Positions 47,301 through 54,930 of a stretch of 64,000 nucleotides of DNA are shown piece by piece. Origin of the DNA: Mycolicibacterium iranicum (GTDB lineage: Bacteria; Actinomycetota; Actinomycetes; Mycobacteriales; Mycobacteriaceae); NCBI RefSeq assembly GCF_001650495.1, contig NZ_LWCS01000001.1:186001-250000 (forward strand), written 5' to 3'. The translations under genes were made by a program, and so were the position numbers. The number at the start of each line of letters is the position of its first letter. Within the stretch, counting starts at the first letter, position 1. Under the pieces are notes generated by a model. The model saw only the letters and a program-made list of their open reading frames with translations. It was not told where the DNA came from and did no database searches.

Positions 47301-47356
47301 TCTGGTGACGTTATCGCGGCCAGCTGACGACCGTCGGAATCAGCAAGGAGGAGTTC

Positions 47357-47830
47357 TCATTGCCTTCCGCCGACGATGCTGGTCACGGTATCGACGACCT
47401 CCGATAGCGGGCGGTCGGTGCGTACTTCGTGGGTGGCGGCTTGGCGCAGCACTGGTTCCACGTGGGCGATGTCGGCCAGGATCTGTGCACGCTCTTCGGC
47501 GGATTTGCCGAAGGGGTTGTTGGTGCGGCCTTGGATGCGCTGCAGTACGACGTGGGTCGGGGCGCTGAGCAAGATGATCGCGTCGAAGCGCTCGTAGAAA
47601 CGTCCTTGGTTGGCCACTGTGCCCTGCACGATCAGTGGAGTCTCACGAGGTCGATCCAACAACTCCTCGATCAACGCCTCCCGCCATAACGGCTCACCCT
47701 CGACGACCTCGATCCATTCACCGTCGTCGGTATCGACAGTCAAGTAGCCGCGCCGGGCAAGGTCGGCCAGCACCGTTGACTTGCCTACGCCAGACATCCC
47801 GGTCACCAAGATCGCCCTACTCCGCGCCAT
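47357..47830 (-). CDS. small P-loop kinase/ATPase (shikimate kinase-like fold)
   Basis: P-loop protein of 157 residues, AAA_33/shikimate-kinase-like fold. Walker A TGMSGVGKST (residues 9-18); DTDDG in the substrate site; lid region RIQGRTNNPFGKS. An ATG at 47839 would add three residues. Similar proteins include chloramphenicol phosphotransferase-like and gluconate kinase-like enzymes, so a small-molecule phosphorylation role is possible. Last of the minus-strand cargo genes; 57 bases after the iminopeptidase start region. Confidence 0.78.
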   Translation of the reverse strand: MARSRAILVTGMSGVGKSTVLADLARRGYLTVDTDDGEWIEVVEGEPLWREALIEELLDRPRETPLIVQGTVANQGRFYERFDAIILLSAPTHVVLQRIQGRTNNPFGKSAEERAQILADIAHVEPVLRQAATHEVRTDRPLSEVVDTVTSIVGGRQ

Positions 47831-47907
47831 AACCAGCATTCAACCGTGACCGGGCCGCTCTATTCATCCACCTGCAAAAGGACGTGATGTCAGGGCAAGC
47901 TGTAGCG

Positions 47908-48332
47908 ATGACAATCCGGCCTGTGCAGGTGTCGCCTGCCGATGTCGGTGACGAGGGTGTGTCCGAGCTGCTGCTGTGGCCGTTGGCGGCGGCCAGGACC
48001 GCACTGACCGCATTGTTGAGCAGTACCGCCAAGACCCGAGACTGGTCTTGCTGTGCGCATCGATTGGAGACGATCTGGTTGGCGTGGTGGGCTACAAGGT
48101 GCAGACCACCGAGGTCGTGATCCTGCACATAGCTACCAGCGAGGACTCTCGCCGAACCGGCATCGGACGCTGCATGCTTCGAGCGGTACGGGAGGCCATC
48201 CCCAGTCGTGCGCGCCTGGTCGCCGAAACCGATTCCGAGGCAGTGGGTTTCTACATTGCCGACGGGTTTGTCGCCGAATCGCTTGGCCAACAGTATCCAG
48301 GCGTCGAGCGATTTCACGTTCACAAACGATAG
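47908..48332 (+). pseudogene. GNAT acetyltransferase broken by a frameshift
   Basis: The start ATG at 47908 opens MTIRPVQVSPADVGDEGVSELL, then the frame drifts into non-homologous sequence. The rest of the GNAT, IVEQYRQDPRLVLLCAS to the end FHVHKR with RRTGIGRCMLRAV as the acetyl-CoA loop, is in another frame from about 47976 to the stop at 48332. One indel near 47965-47985 explains this. A sequencing error cannot be excluded. The stop is four bases before the internal transposon end at 48337. Confidence 0.7.
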
Positions 48333-48413
48333 GTGTCTTAGCGGCATGAGCGTTCGCGTTCGTGACGTTCGCGGCGAGCCTCCGAGACCGTAGGCCGCCG
48401 AGGTGGTATCTGT

Positions 48414-49661
48414 ATGACGTGCGGCTCTCAGCGAAAGGTGTTGCGGGCGTTGGAGCGTGATCGATTCTCCGTTCGCAAAGTGCGGCATCAGGACGGAAGC
48501 CTGTCTTATTGGATCTTCACTCCCGACTTGGAAGTTCACACTCCGAGTCTGAAGGTGTTGACGCGGTACGGGTCATCGACACAACAGACCTACGCTTACA
48601 GCCTGGTCGATCATTTGAACTGGCTGCTCGCCCACGGCAAGACACCCGAGGTCATCACGTTCGATGATTTGCAGCGCTACATGAACGGGGTGACCGGTCA
48701 GGTCGCCGGTGTCTACGGGGCGGCATGGCGTAAACCGACGCAGAAGCCCCTCGGACCCTCAGCCGCCGGCAACGTCGCCTCCGTCGTAAAGGCGTTCTAT
48801 CTCGCGCTGGCAGCCTCAGGAGAGGTGGGGCCAGAGTTGGGGGAGGCGTTGCGCTCCAACACCGTTGCGCGACAGACAAAAACAGGGCGAATGGGCCCGG
48901 GCAATCCGCTCGCGCCGAAGGTGACCACACGGCGACCCCGGTTCCTGCCAGACGAGACGGTGCAAGCGCTGTTCGAACCGGGCGTGTTGACCTCGGCCCG
49001 CGATGTGATGATCCTGACGTGGCTGCATGACGGGGGCATAAGGGTGGGTGGCTTGTGCGGGCTTCGGTTCAGTGACCTGCACCTTCGCCGTAACCATGAG
49101 TGTGGTCAACGCGCTGATCCGCACATTCACGTCATCGGGCGCGACGACAACCCCAACGGAGCCCGCGCGAAAGCCTACGCCCCGACGGTCGTCGGCAGGG
49201 ACGGCTCAGTCGTGGACGGCGTGATCCGGGCTGTCAGCCCGGACATGATCAGCACCTTTCACGCCTATCTGTTGGACGAGTTCCATCCGCTCTCACACCT
49301 GGTCGATCACGAACAGATCCTCGTACACCTCGCGGGCCGAACTCCAGGTGCGGCGCTCACCACGGCCGGTGTCCGCAAGATGCTGGCCAGGGCGTGCCGG
49401 CGGGCCGGGCTGCTAGTGAGGGTGACCCCTCACGGGTTCCGGCACAAGGCTGCGGCGGCGTTGTACGCCGAATCGGATTTCAACGCCGAACTGGTCGCCC
49501 AGGAGTTCGGCTGGGCAAGCCCCCAGATGGTGACTGACTTGTACGGCAAGTCGGCTAACCGCCACGCCATGAAGTATCTCCAGCAGGCCTGGGACGCAAC
49601 AGCCCGGCCTGTGAGCGAACCATACTTGGCGCCGCAACCGACATCACAGGCTCCGCGATGA
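48414..49661 (+). CDS. tnpA: tyrosine recombinase TnpA (Tn554 type)
   Basis: Tyrosine recombinase of 415 residues, first of the Tn554-type trio. The N-terminal SAM-like core-binding domain (about 50-140) precedes the catalytic domain with R210 in GGIRVGG, H340 and R343 in HGFRH, W367 in place of the second histidine, and nucleophile Y377 in DLYGK. ATG at 48414, 72 bases after the inner left end. Its stop overlaps the tnpB start. In Tn554 TnpA and TnpB act together in cleavage and strand exchange. Confidence 0.88.
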   Translation: MTCGSQRKVLRALERDRFSVRKVRHQDGSLSYWIFTPDLEVHTPSLKVLTRYGSSTQQTYAYSLVDHLNWLLAHGKTPEVITFDDLQRYMNGVTGQVAGVYGAAWRKPTQKPLGPSAAGNVASVVKAFYLALAASGEVGPELGEALRSNTVARQTKTGRMGPGNPLAPKVTTRRPRFLPDETVQALFEPGVLTSARDVMILTWLHDGGIRVGGLCGLRFSDLHLRRNHECGQRADPHIHVIGRDDNPNGARAKAYAPTVVGRDGSVVDGVIRAVSPDMISTFHAYLLDEFHPLSHLVDHEQILVHLAGRTPGAALTTAGVRKMLARACRRAGLLVRVTPHGFRHKAAAALYAESDFNAELVAQEFGWASPQMVTDLYGKSANRHAMKYLQQAWDATARPVSEPYLAPQPTSQAPR

Positions 49662-52333
49662 GCGCGGTGGAAGCGCTAGCTCCGTCCACTACAAGCGACT
49701 ATCTCGGGCTGACTGTCGAGCAACGCTATGACGTTGTTAGTCAACGCTTCCCATCGTGGTTGCTGACCGAACCGATCGAGTTTCCCACGCACCATGAGAC
49801 GTACGGGTGGGCATGCCGCGTCCAGGGCTGTGGCGGCCGCTTGTCACCAACAGAGACCCGCCTCATCTGCATTTCGCACGCACAAGAGTACCGACGCGTC
49901 CAGGGCTCGGTAGACCTTGCTGAGTTTGTACGCAATGCGGATCCGGTGTCACCACACACGACGGGATGGGCATTGTCGCGCCGGCCCGATTGCATGATCT
50001 GTGGCAGCAATCGCGAAGCATGGAAGACCGGCTACTGCACACATCACGGGAGCCTTCTGAGAAAGGCGCGGCAGAGGAACGGACCTCAGAAAAGAGCTCG
50101 TGACGAGTGGGTCAGCGAAGCCAGGTGGCGAGAACTTCAACGCCCGATGCCACCCTACGAGCCGTGCTCGGTACCGTGCTGTGTCCACGACAGTGTGCGC
50201 CACGTACATGTGGACGACCAGGACCACAGAGTGTGTGACGGTCACATTCAGCAGTGGGACGACTGGCTGACCGCAGACGGCAAAACGCCGGGCCCGCGCG
50301 GTTGGCATGTGTTCGTTGGCTCTGCTGCGGTTCGAGAATCCGTGTCTGCCCCCAGCAGTCGCGGGCTGCTCTCACTGGCGGCACTGCCCTACGGCTTGCA
50401 GAACGAGATCCGGTATGCCCTTCACCGGCACGCTAGCAACGCTCGACGCACCGTGTGGCGGCCCGCCGAGCTGCAGAAGGTCATCGACACCCTCGCTGCG
50501 AGTGGAGTGACGTCGCTGTGTGACTCCCGGATCGACGATCTCGCAGAGAAGTACGTCGGTAAGCGGGGACGGCGGATCTGGCTGGACCTCCCGGCCGCGG
50601 CACGCAGCCTCATCGTTACCGAGGACATCGCCAAGGCTGCAGGATGGTTCGACCCGATCCTCGTCGGCAGTTCGCCGTTTGCGGGAACAACCACCGGGGA
50701 GAATCGTCGTAAAGTCTGGGACCTGACCGAAGTCTCACAAGACTGGCTGCGGGACGCGCTGTGGGAGTTCCTGCGTGACGAGGCGCTCAAACCCACCGGG
50801 AAACGTCCCAACGTCGGAACGGTTCGCAACCGCATCGCCGGAATCGCCTTGCTCTCGCAAATCCTGTGGCAGAACCGCAACGACCATGGCGATGACCCGA
50901 CCCGGCTGGGCAGGGCCGATGCCAAAGCGGTCAAAGACACCTGGGATCTCTGGTTCCGAGACCAAATCCCCATTCCTCGGCTGATAAAGCACAAGGGCAG
51001 AGGAACGAGCACACTTACTGATCTGACCCGCCACACCTACACGGTCAGCATGCGCACCGTCCTGCGACGCAGCCACGAAAAGCACCGAACACCGCCGGGA
51101 TTGGACTCCTTCATACTTGGCCTGCCGAGATACCCGCAGCCCGTCAATCGGCCGCGACCACGACCGCTGAGCCAGGACGACTTTCAATTGCTGATCAGCG
51201 CTGAGAGCATCGCCGCTCTTGAAGCCCTTGACAGCAACGATGTTGGGATCGCCGACATTTGGTTGACCCAGGCGTTTCAGGGCGGGCGGATCAGCGAGAC
51301 ACTGAAACTTCGGCTGGGCTGTGTCGGGCTCGTTGGCCGCGCCCAACCCTATATCTGGCGGGACATCAGCAAGGTCAACGTTGTGGACTGGGGCATGCCG
51401 TGCTACCTACCTGTCTACGAACGGCTGTTGCGCCGCCAGGAACTCACCCGGGCAAAGCTGCGTGCGCGCCACTCTGCGGAACTCGCCGCGCTTGACGGAC
51501 GCGGACGCGCACAGTTTGAAGCGTCGTGGGACCGCGACAAGCCGCTGTTTCCCTCGGCAATATCGAATCCCGACTTGGCCTTTGAGGTGTCACAAACAGG
51601 ATTCCGCAATCCGTGGACTCAATGGTTCGAAAGTCTTGGTCTGAAATGGATTACGACGCATCAGACTAGATCAACTCTAGCGATGTCCCTATTAGACAAT
51701 GGCGCGCCGCCGGCGTTGGTGCGCCAAGTGCTCGGGCACTTCTCCGAAGAATCTCTGGCACACTACGCACGGTACAACGACACGACCGTAAAGCGGCACC
51801 TACAGCAGGTGTGGACTGCAGGGCCCGGCATGGATAAACCCGGTACCATCTTGCTGCGCCCCAACGAGATCAACACCGATGACTCTGCCGCCGCAGCTGC
51901 CCGCATCGACTTGACCATCGTGCCGGTTGAACATGGTCTGTGCCGGTACGGCCCGGTCGTAGGCGGCACGCAATGTCCGTGGCAGAAGAACTGCACCGAC
52001 GGCCCCGACGGACCGTGCGAGCACTTCGTACTCACCGGTGCGGATCTGGCCTATTGGGAGCGCAAACGCGACCGCGACTACCACTTCGCCGAACGCGCGC
52101 CCACCGACGAGACACGTGATTACATCCTGAGCCGCTGGCATCCATGGGAACCCGTACTCACAGGACTACGTGAAGCACTCAACGAACTCGGCCTACTAGA
52201 GGAAGCCGAGAAACTCGACCTGCGCGCACCCGTGCATGACTACTTCGACCCGCTGTTCTCGACCGGAATCCCGATATCCCACCTGATCCAACCCGCCAAC
52301 GGCGACATGACCGCTCTGCCACCGCAAGTCTAG
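49658..52333 (+). CDS. tnpB: large tyrosine recombinase TnpB (Tn554 type) with Cys-rich extensions
   Basis: Tyrosine recombinase of 891 residues. Catalytic residues: R544 in GGRISE, H668 and R671 in HQTR, H694 in LGHFSE and the nucleophile Y703 or Y706 in HYARY. It is much longer than staphylococcal TnpB (about 630). N-terminal Cys/His groups (CRVQGCGG, CMICGS...CTHH, CSVPCC...CDGH, residues about 48-210) and a C-terminal CPWQKNC...CEHF look like zinc sites. ATG overlaps the tnpA stop. Expected to be the second recombinase of the element. Confidence 0.88.
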   Translation: MSAVEALAPSTTSDYLGLTVEQRYDVVSQRFPSWLLTEPIEFPTHHETYGWACRVQGCGGRLSPTETRLICISHAQEYRRVQGSVDLAEFVRNADPVSPHTTGWALSRRPDCMICGSNREAWKTGYCTHHGSLLRKARQRNGPQKRARDEWVSEARWRELQRPMPPYEPCSVPCCVHDSVRHVHVDDQDHRVCDGHIQQWDDWLTADGKTPGPRGWHVFVGSAAVRESVSAPSSRGLLSLAALPYGLQNEIRYALHRHASNARRTVWRPAELQKVIDTLAASGVTSLCDSRIDDLAEKYVGKRGRRIWLDLPAAARSLIVTEDIAKAAGWFDPILVGSSPFAGTTTGENRRKVWDLTEVSQDWLRDALWEFLRDEALKPTGKRPNVGTVRNRIAGIALLSQILWQNRNDHGDDPTRLGRADAKAVKDTWDLWFRDQIPIPRLIKHKGRGTSTLTDLTRHTYTVSMRTVLRRSHEKHRTPPGLDSFILGLPRYPQPVNRPRPRPLSQDDFQLLISAESIAALEALDSNDVGIADIWLTQAFQGGRISETLKLRLGCVGLVGRAQPYIWRDISKVNVVDWGMPCYLPVYERLLRRQELTRAKLRARHSAELAALDGRGRAQFEASWDRDKPLFPSAISNPDLAFEVSQTGFRNPWTQWFESLGLKWITTHQTRSTLAMSLLDNGAPPALVRQVLGHFSEESLAHYARYNDTTVKRHLQQVWTAGPGMDKPGTILLRPNEINTDDSAAAAARIDLTIVPVEHGLCRYGPVVGGTQCPWQKNCTDGPDGPCEHFVLTGADLAYWERKRDRDYHFAERAPTDETRDYILSRWHPWEPVLTGLREALNELGLLEEAEKLDLRAPVHDYFDPLFSTGIPISHLIQPANGDMTALPPQV

Positions 52334-52343
52334 GGAGAATGAG

Positions 52344-52922
52344 ATGGAGACCAGAAGACGCCGCCCCGTCGAAATGATCGAACGCCGAGCCACCACAAGT
52401 GCCGATTGTGAACAGCGGGTGCACACAGCACTCACCAAACTCATCAAGACCGGCGCCCCTTTCACCGTCGAGAACGTCTGCGCCCTCGCCGGAGTGGGCA
52501 AGACATTCATCTATGACAAGCGGCGCCAACACCTGACCGAGGCCGTTTTAACAGCTCGCAACGCATCTCAGAAAACAGCGATCGAACGCGCCGATCGAAG
52601 AATCGAACAGGCGACTGCTTCGTGGCGAGAACGCGCGCTTGACGCCGAGGCCCTTGCCAAATCCCTACGCACAGAAGTCAAACAGCGAGAAGCCCGGATC
52701 ACTGACCTGACCGGACAACTGTTCGACCCCAATGGAAATCACCTCGCCGAAGAGAACGCCCGGCTACGAGACCTGGTAAACACCCACACCCACAATCTCC
52801 ACCGCGCCCACAACGAAATCGAGACCCTGCGAAGATCTCTGGACGCAGCGAGGGCCAACATCAAACTAGAACGCGAGCGCAACGTCACTGAGCTGTTCGC
52901 AAACGACAGCCGCATAAGCTGA
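52344..52922 (+). CDS. tnpC: TnpC-like transposition regulator (DUF6262 type)
   Basis: Protein of 192 residues like TnpC of Tn554. An N-terminal helix-turn-helix-like part (FTVENVCALAGVGKTFIYDK, near 38-57) is followed by a long coiled coil (about 75-185) rich in Glu, Arg, Asn and Leu. TnpC in Tn554 affects transposition efficiency and orientation. It starts 10 bases after tnpB, completing tnpABC. Gene stop at 52920-52922. Confidence 0.84.
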   Translation: METRRRRPVEMIERRATTSADCEQRVHTALTKLIKTGAPFTVENVCALAGVGKTFIYDKRRQHLTEAVLTARNASQKTAIERADRRIEQATASWRERALDAEALAKSLRTEVKQREARITDLTGQLFDPNGNHLAEENARLRDLVNTHTHNLHRAHNEIETLRRSLDAARANIKLERERNVTELFANDSRIS

Positions 52923-53025
52923 CGCGTTAATTCCGACAACAACAGCTGCCTTCCTCCGGCGAACAACAGCGGACGCAGGATCCAATCCCGCCGCAGCCAA
53001 CTGCGGTCTATGCGAGGGTGCTGTC

Positions 53026-53427
53026 ATGACAATCTTCGTCATTGACGCACCGGTGGCAATCGACCTCGCCACCAGCGGCGCGGCCATACCGTCCGAGCAC
53101 AGCCTGGCGGCTCCCACGCTGCTGCGCTCGCAGGTGCTCGCCCTCGTCTATGGGTCTGTCCGCCATGGGGAGATCGACGAACGGACCGGTCGAAAGGTTC
53201 TCGACGACATCCGGCGGCTACGTATCCGGCTCCTCGGCGACCGATCTCTGCAGGACCATGCATGGCGGATAGCGGCCAAGCTGAACTGGCCCGATACCTA
53301 CCAGGCCGAATACATCGCACTGACCCAGTTGCAGGCCGACGCACTGGCCACCGCGGACCCTCAACTTGCGGCCGCAGCGCGTACCTTCGTTCAGGCCGTG
53401 CCACCAGCAGACATCCTGCGGCCATAA
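53026..53427 (+). CDS. PIN-domain (VapC-like) protein without visible antitoxin
   Basis: Protein of 133 residues with a PIN RNase fold. An N-terminal VIDAPVAIDLA with D7, and a C-terminal YQAEYIALTQLQADALATADPQL with the expected acidic residues, match VapC-type toxins. VapC genes normally follow a small vapB; here the upstream 103 bases hold no such ORF and tnpC is the neighbour. It lies 150 bases from the right transposon end. It could be a toxin that stabilises the element or a relic. Confidence 0.75.
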   Translation: MTIFVIDAPVAIDLATSGAAIPSEHSLAAPTLLRSQVLALVYGSVRHGEIDERTGRKVLDDIRRLRIRLLGDRSLQDHAWRIAAKLNWPDTYQAEYIALTQLQADALATADPQLAAAARTFVQAVPPADILRP

Positions 53428-53530
53428 TGACGTCACGCGCAGGAGCGGCCGAACGCAATGCAGTCATGCAGGGGAGCCCTGCCAACCTCACGAACGCTAT
53501 CGACATCGTCCGTTCGCCACACCCGGCGGC

Positions 53531-53576
53531 AGGCTTACCGCGAACGTTGCGAACGCCCATCACCCACGGTGCTAAG
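53531..53576 (-). repeat. right transposon end with subterminal repeats
   Basis: GCTAAG (53571-53576) is the terminal hexamer. 53531-53555 contains the inverted block matching 48357-48381, including two GCGAACG copies. These are probable recombinase-binding arms. Confidence 0.7.
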
Positions 53577-53582
53577 TACTTC
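53577..53582 (+). repeat. right copy of the TACTTC core
   Basis: TACTTC at 53577-53582 precedes GACGTC of the interrupted gene. With the copy at 42456 it forms a 6-bp direct repeat around the element, either a target duplication or a shared core. Confidence 0.85.
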
Positions 53583-54098
53583 GACGTCACGGGCCAGGCG
53601 CCCGACAGCGTGTTCTACAGCAACGGAGAAGAAGAACAGCTGCTCTGGCTGGAGGCCCCGCCCGCACCGGCGGCCACCGGGTCCGGTAGCAGCGGATCAA
53701 CGTCGTACAACACCGGCACGTCGCCGTCATCGTCGGGTTCGTCCTCAACTGAAACCCCGGCAGCCGCGCCGGCCTCGGCAACACCGACCTCGATGCCTGC
53801 GACCCCGACCGCAATGCCGGCCGGAAGCGCAGGCACGCCACTGCCGGAAGGCAGCTCGGGTACACCGTTGCCAGCCGGCAGTGCCGGCACGCCGCTGCCG
53901 GAAGGCAGCTCGGGCACCCCGCTACCTGCGGGTGCCGCCGCGGCGGAGGCCTCGCCCGCCCCGGTTCCCGCCGCCGTGGCGCCTGCACCGCAGGGCAGCT
54001 CTGGAACCCCGTTGCCGGAGGGCGCTGCCCCGGCGCAGCCTGCGCCGGCTGCTGCCGCTCCCACCACCACCGTCGTGGTTCCCGCACCGCCCGCCTGA
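53583..54098 (+). pseudogene. 3' part of the interrupted MPT63-like gene
   Basis: Encodes 171 residues in phase with the 5' part. It starts DVTGQAPDSVFYSNGEEEQLLWLEAP, which matches the final strands of MPT63 (YFDVTG...LLIWEP). Beyond that is a long low-complexity tail: Ser/Gly/Thr, then Pro/Ala, with an 18-residue repeat made of TPLPEGSSG and TPLPAGSAG. The restored protein would be 301 residues, a secreted Ig-like domain with a Pro-rich tail that classic MPT63 lacks. No start codon of its own with homology. The reading frame stays open upstream into the transposon. Confidence 0.88.
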
Positions 54099-54149
54099 GA
54101 TGGACCGACTACCCGTGCCGCCTGCCGAAAGCGGGCGGCACGGCGTGTG

Positions 54150-54857
54150 TCAGGAGTGCGAGCTCCACCACGTGTAGAGCTGAACCATGTTAGGCCCCTG
54201 CGGGCCGGACTGGACCTCGCTGACCATCAGGTTCTCGTCGGTCGTCCATGCGACGGTCGGCTTGCTCTGCTGGAAACCGCACACCAGCGTTCCGGCCACC
54301 AGCTCAGGTGTGGCGTTGCGGCGCCACGGTCCGGGTGACTGGATGTTGCCGGGGCAGTTGACCACCGACGTCGCGCTGAGGACCTCGTCGAAAAGACCTT
54401 TGAGGGATTCGTCGTCACCGGCGAGTGTGTAGGTCGCTGCCAACGGCCCGCCCGGGTCGGCGTTCTTGTCGCAACTGACCTGTGCGAGGGCACCATTCAC
54501 CGGCACGACGGCCTCACAGGAACCTTCCGGATAGCCCGGAGGCAGCATTCCCAACAGACGCGCCTCGGCCTCCTGAGGCGATTCGCTCTGGGTCGTGCTT
54601 GTGGTGGCTGCATCGGAGTCGTCCCCGCTGTCGGATGACGGCCACAACAGCCATACGACGATTCCGAGCACGACGATTCCCGCAACAGCCGTGACCGACA
54701 TGACGACGGGCCTTCGATCCCTTTGCACCGGGCGGGGATTCACCGACATCGGGGCGTCGTAGCGAGGCTCCCACTGGCTGGTCTGCGGCGGACGCACCTC
54801 GCCAACATGGAGCGGCCCGGTGTCCTCGTCCTCGGGATGCGGTTGGCGGGAGCTCAT
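54150..54857 (-). CDS. single-pass membrane protein with extracytoplasmic domain
   Basis: Protein of 235 residues from the ATG at 54857. A polar, acidic cytoplasmic part (SSRQPHPEDEDTGPL) precedes one TM helix (VMSVTAVAGIVVLGIVVWLLW, about 51-71) and a Ser/Thr linker. The outer domain has four cysteines (SCEAVV, VSCDK, VNCPG, LVCGF), suggesting two disulfides. Similar domains occur at the outside of mycobacterial membrane and kinase-linked proteins. It is downstream of ltp2 on the opposite side of the interrupted gene. Function unknown. Confidence 0.78.
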   Translation of the reverse strand: MSSRQPHPEDEDTGPLHVGEVRPPQTSQWEPRYDAPMSVNPRPVQRDRRPVVMSVTAVAGIVVLGIVVWLLWPSSDSGDDSDAATTSTTQSESPQEAEARLLGMLPPGYPEGSCEAVVPVNGALAQVSCDKNADPGGPLAATYTLAGDDESLKGLFDEVLSATSVVNCPGNIQSPGPWRRNATPELVAGTLVCGFQQSKPTVAWTTDENLMVSEVQSGPQGPNMVQLYTWWSSHS

Positions 54858-54930
54858 TTGGCCAAGGGTAGTGGGCGGGTCGTCGCGATCACGCGAGGCA
54901 CACCTCACTCAACCGTGCGATGCCCGGTTC

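Larger units (their letters stand above)
42462..53576 (+). mobile_element. Tn554-type transposon with cargo, 11.1 kb, inside MPT63-like gene
   Basis: The outer ends are CTTAGC (42462-42467) and its reverse complement GCTAAG (53571-53576), each next to a TACTTC core. Subterminal GTAAACCTGCCG (42479-42490) and the inverse of GTAAGCCTGCCG (53527-53538) support related ends. Deleting 42462-53576 plus one core restores the MPT63-like reading frame. Contents, left to right: pPIWI-associated nuclease-like gene, glyoxalase-like, GNAT, P-loop kinase, GNAT, iminopeptidase, P-loop kinase, broken GNAT, tnpA, tnpB, tnpC, PIN protein. Tn554 family members insert site-specifically using tyrosine recombinases and a 6-7 bp core. 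Confidence 0.88.
48337..53576 (+). mobile_element. inner Tn554-type module with tnpABC and PIN gene
   Basis: A second left end CTTAGC lies at 48337-48342. Twenty bases in, 48357-48381 matches the inverted 53531-53555 at 21 of 25 positions, at nearly the same distance from the right end (20 versus 21 bases). These ends fit each other better than the outer left end fits the right end. The six bases before this end are AGGTGT, not TACTTC. The module of 5240 bp is therefore the likely complete transposon, with 42462-48336 as an attached cargo segment or a relic of a related element. Confidence 0.72.
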
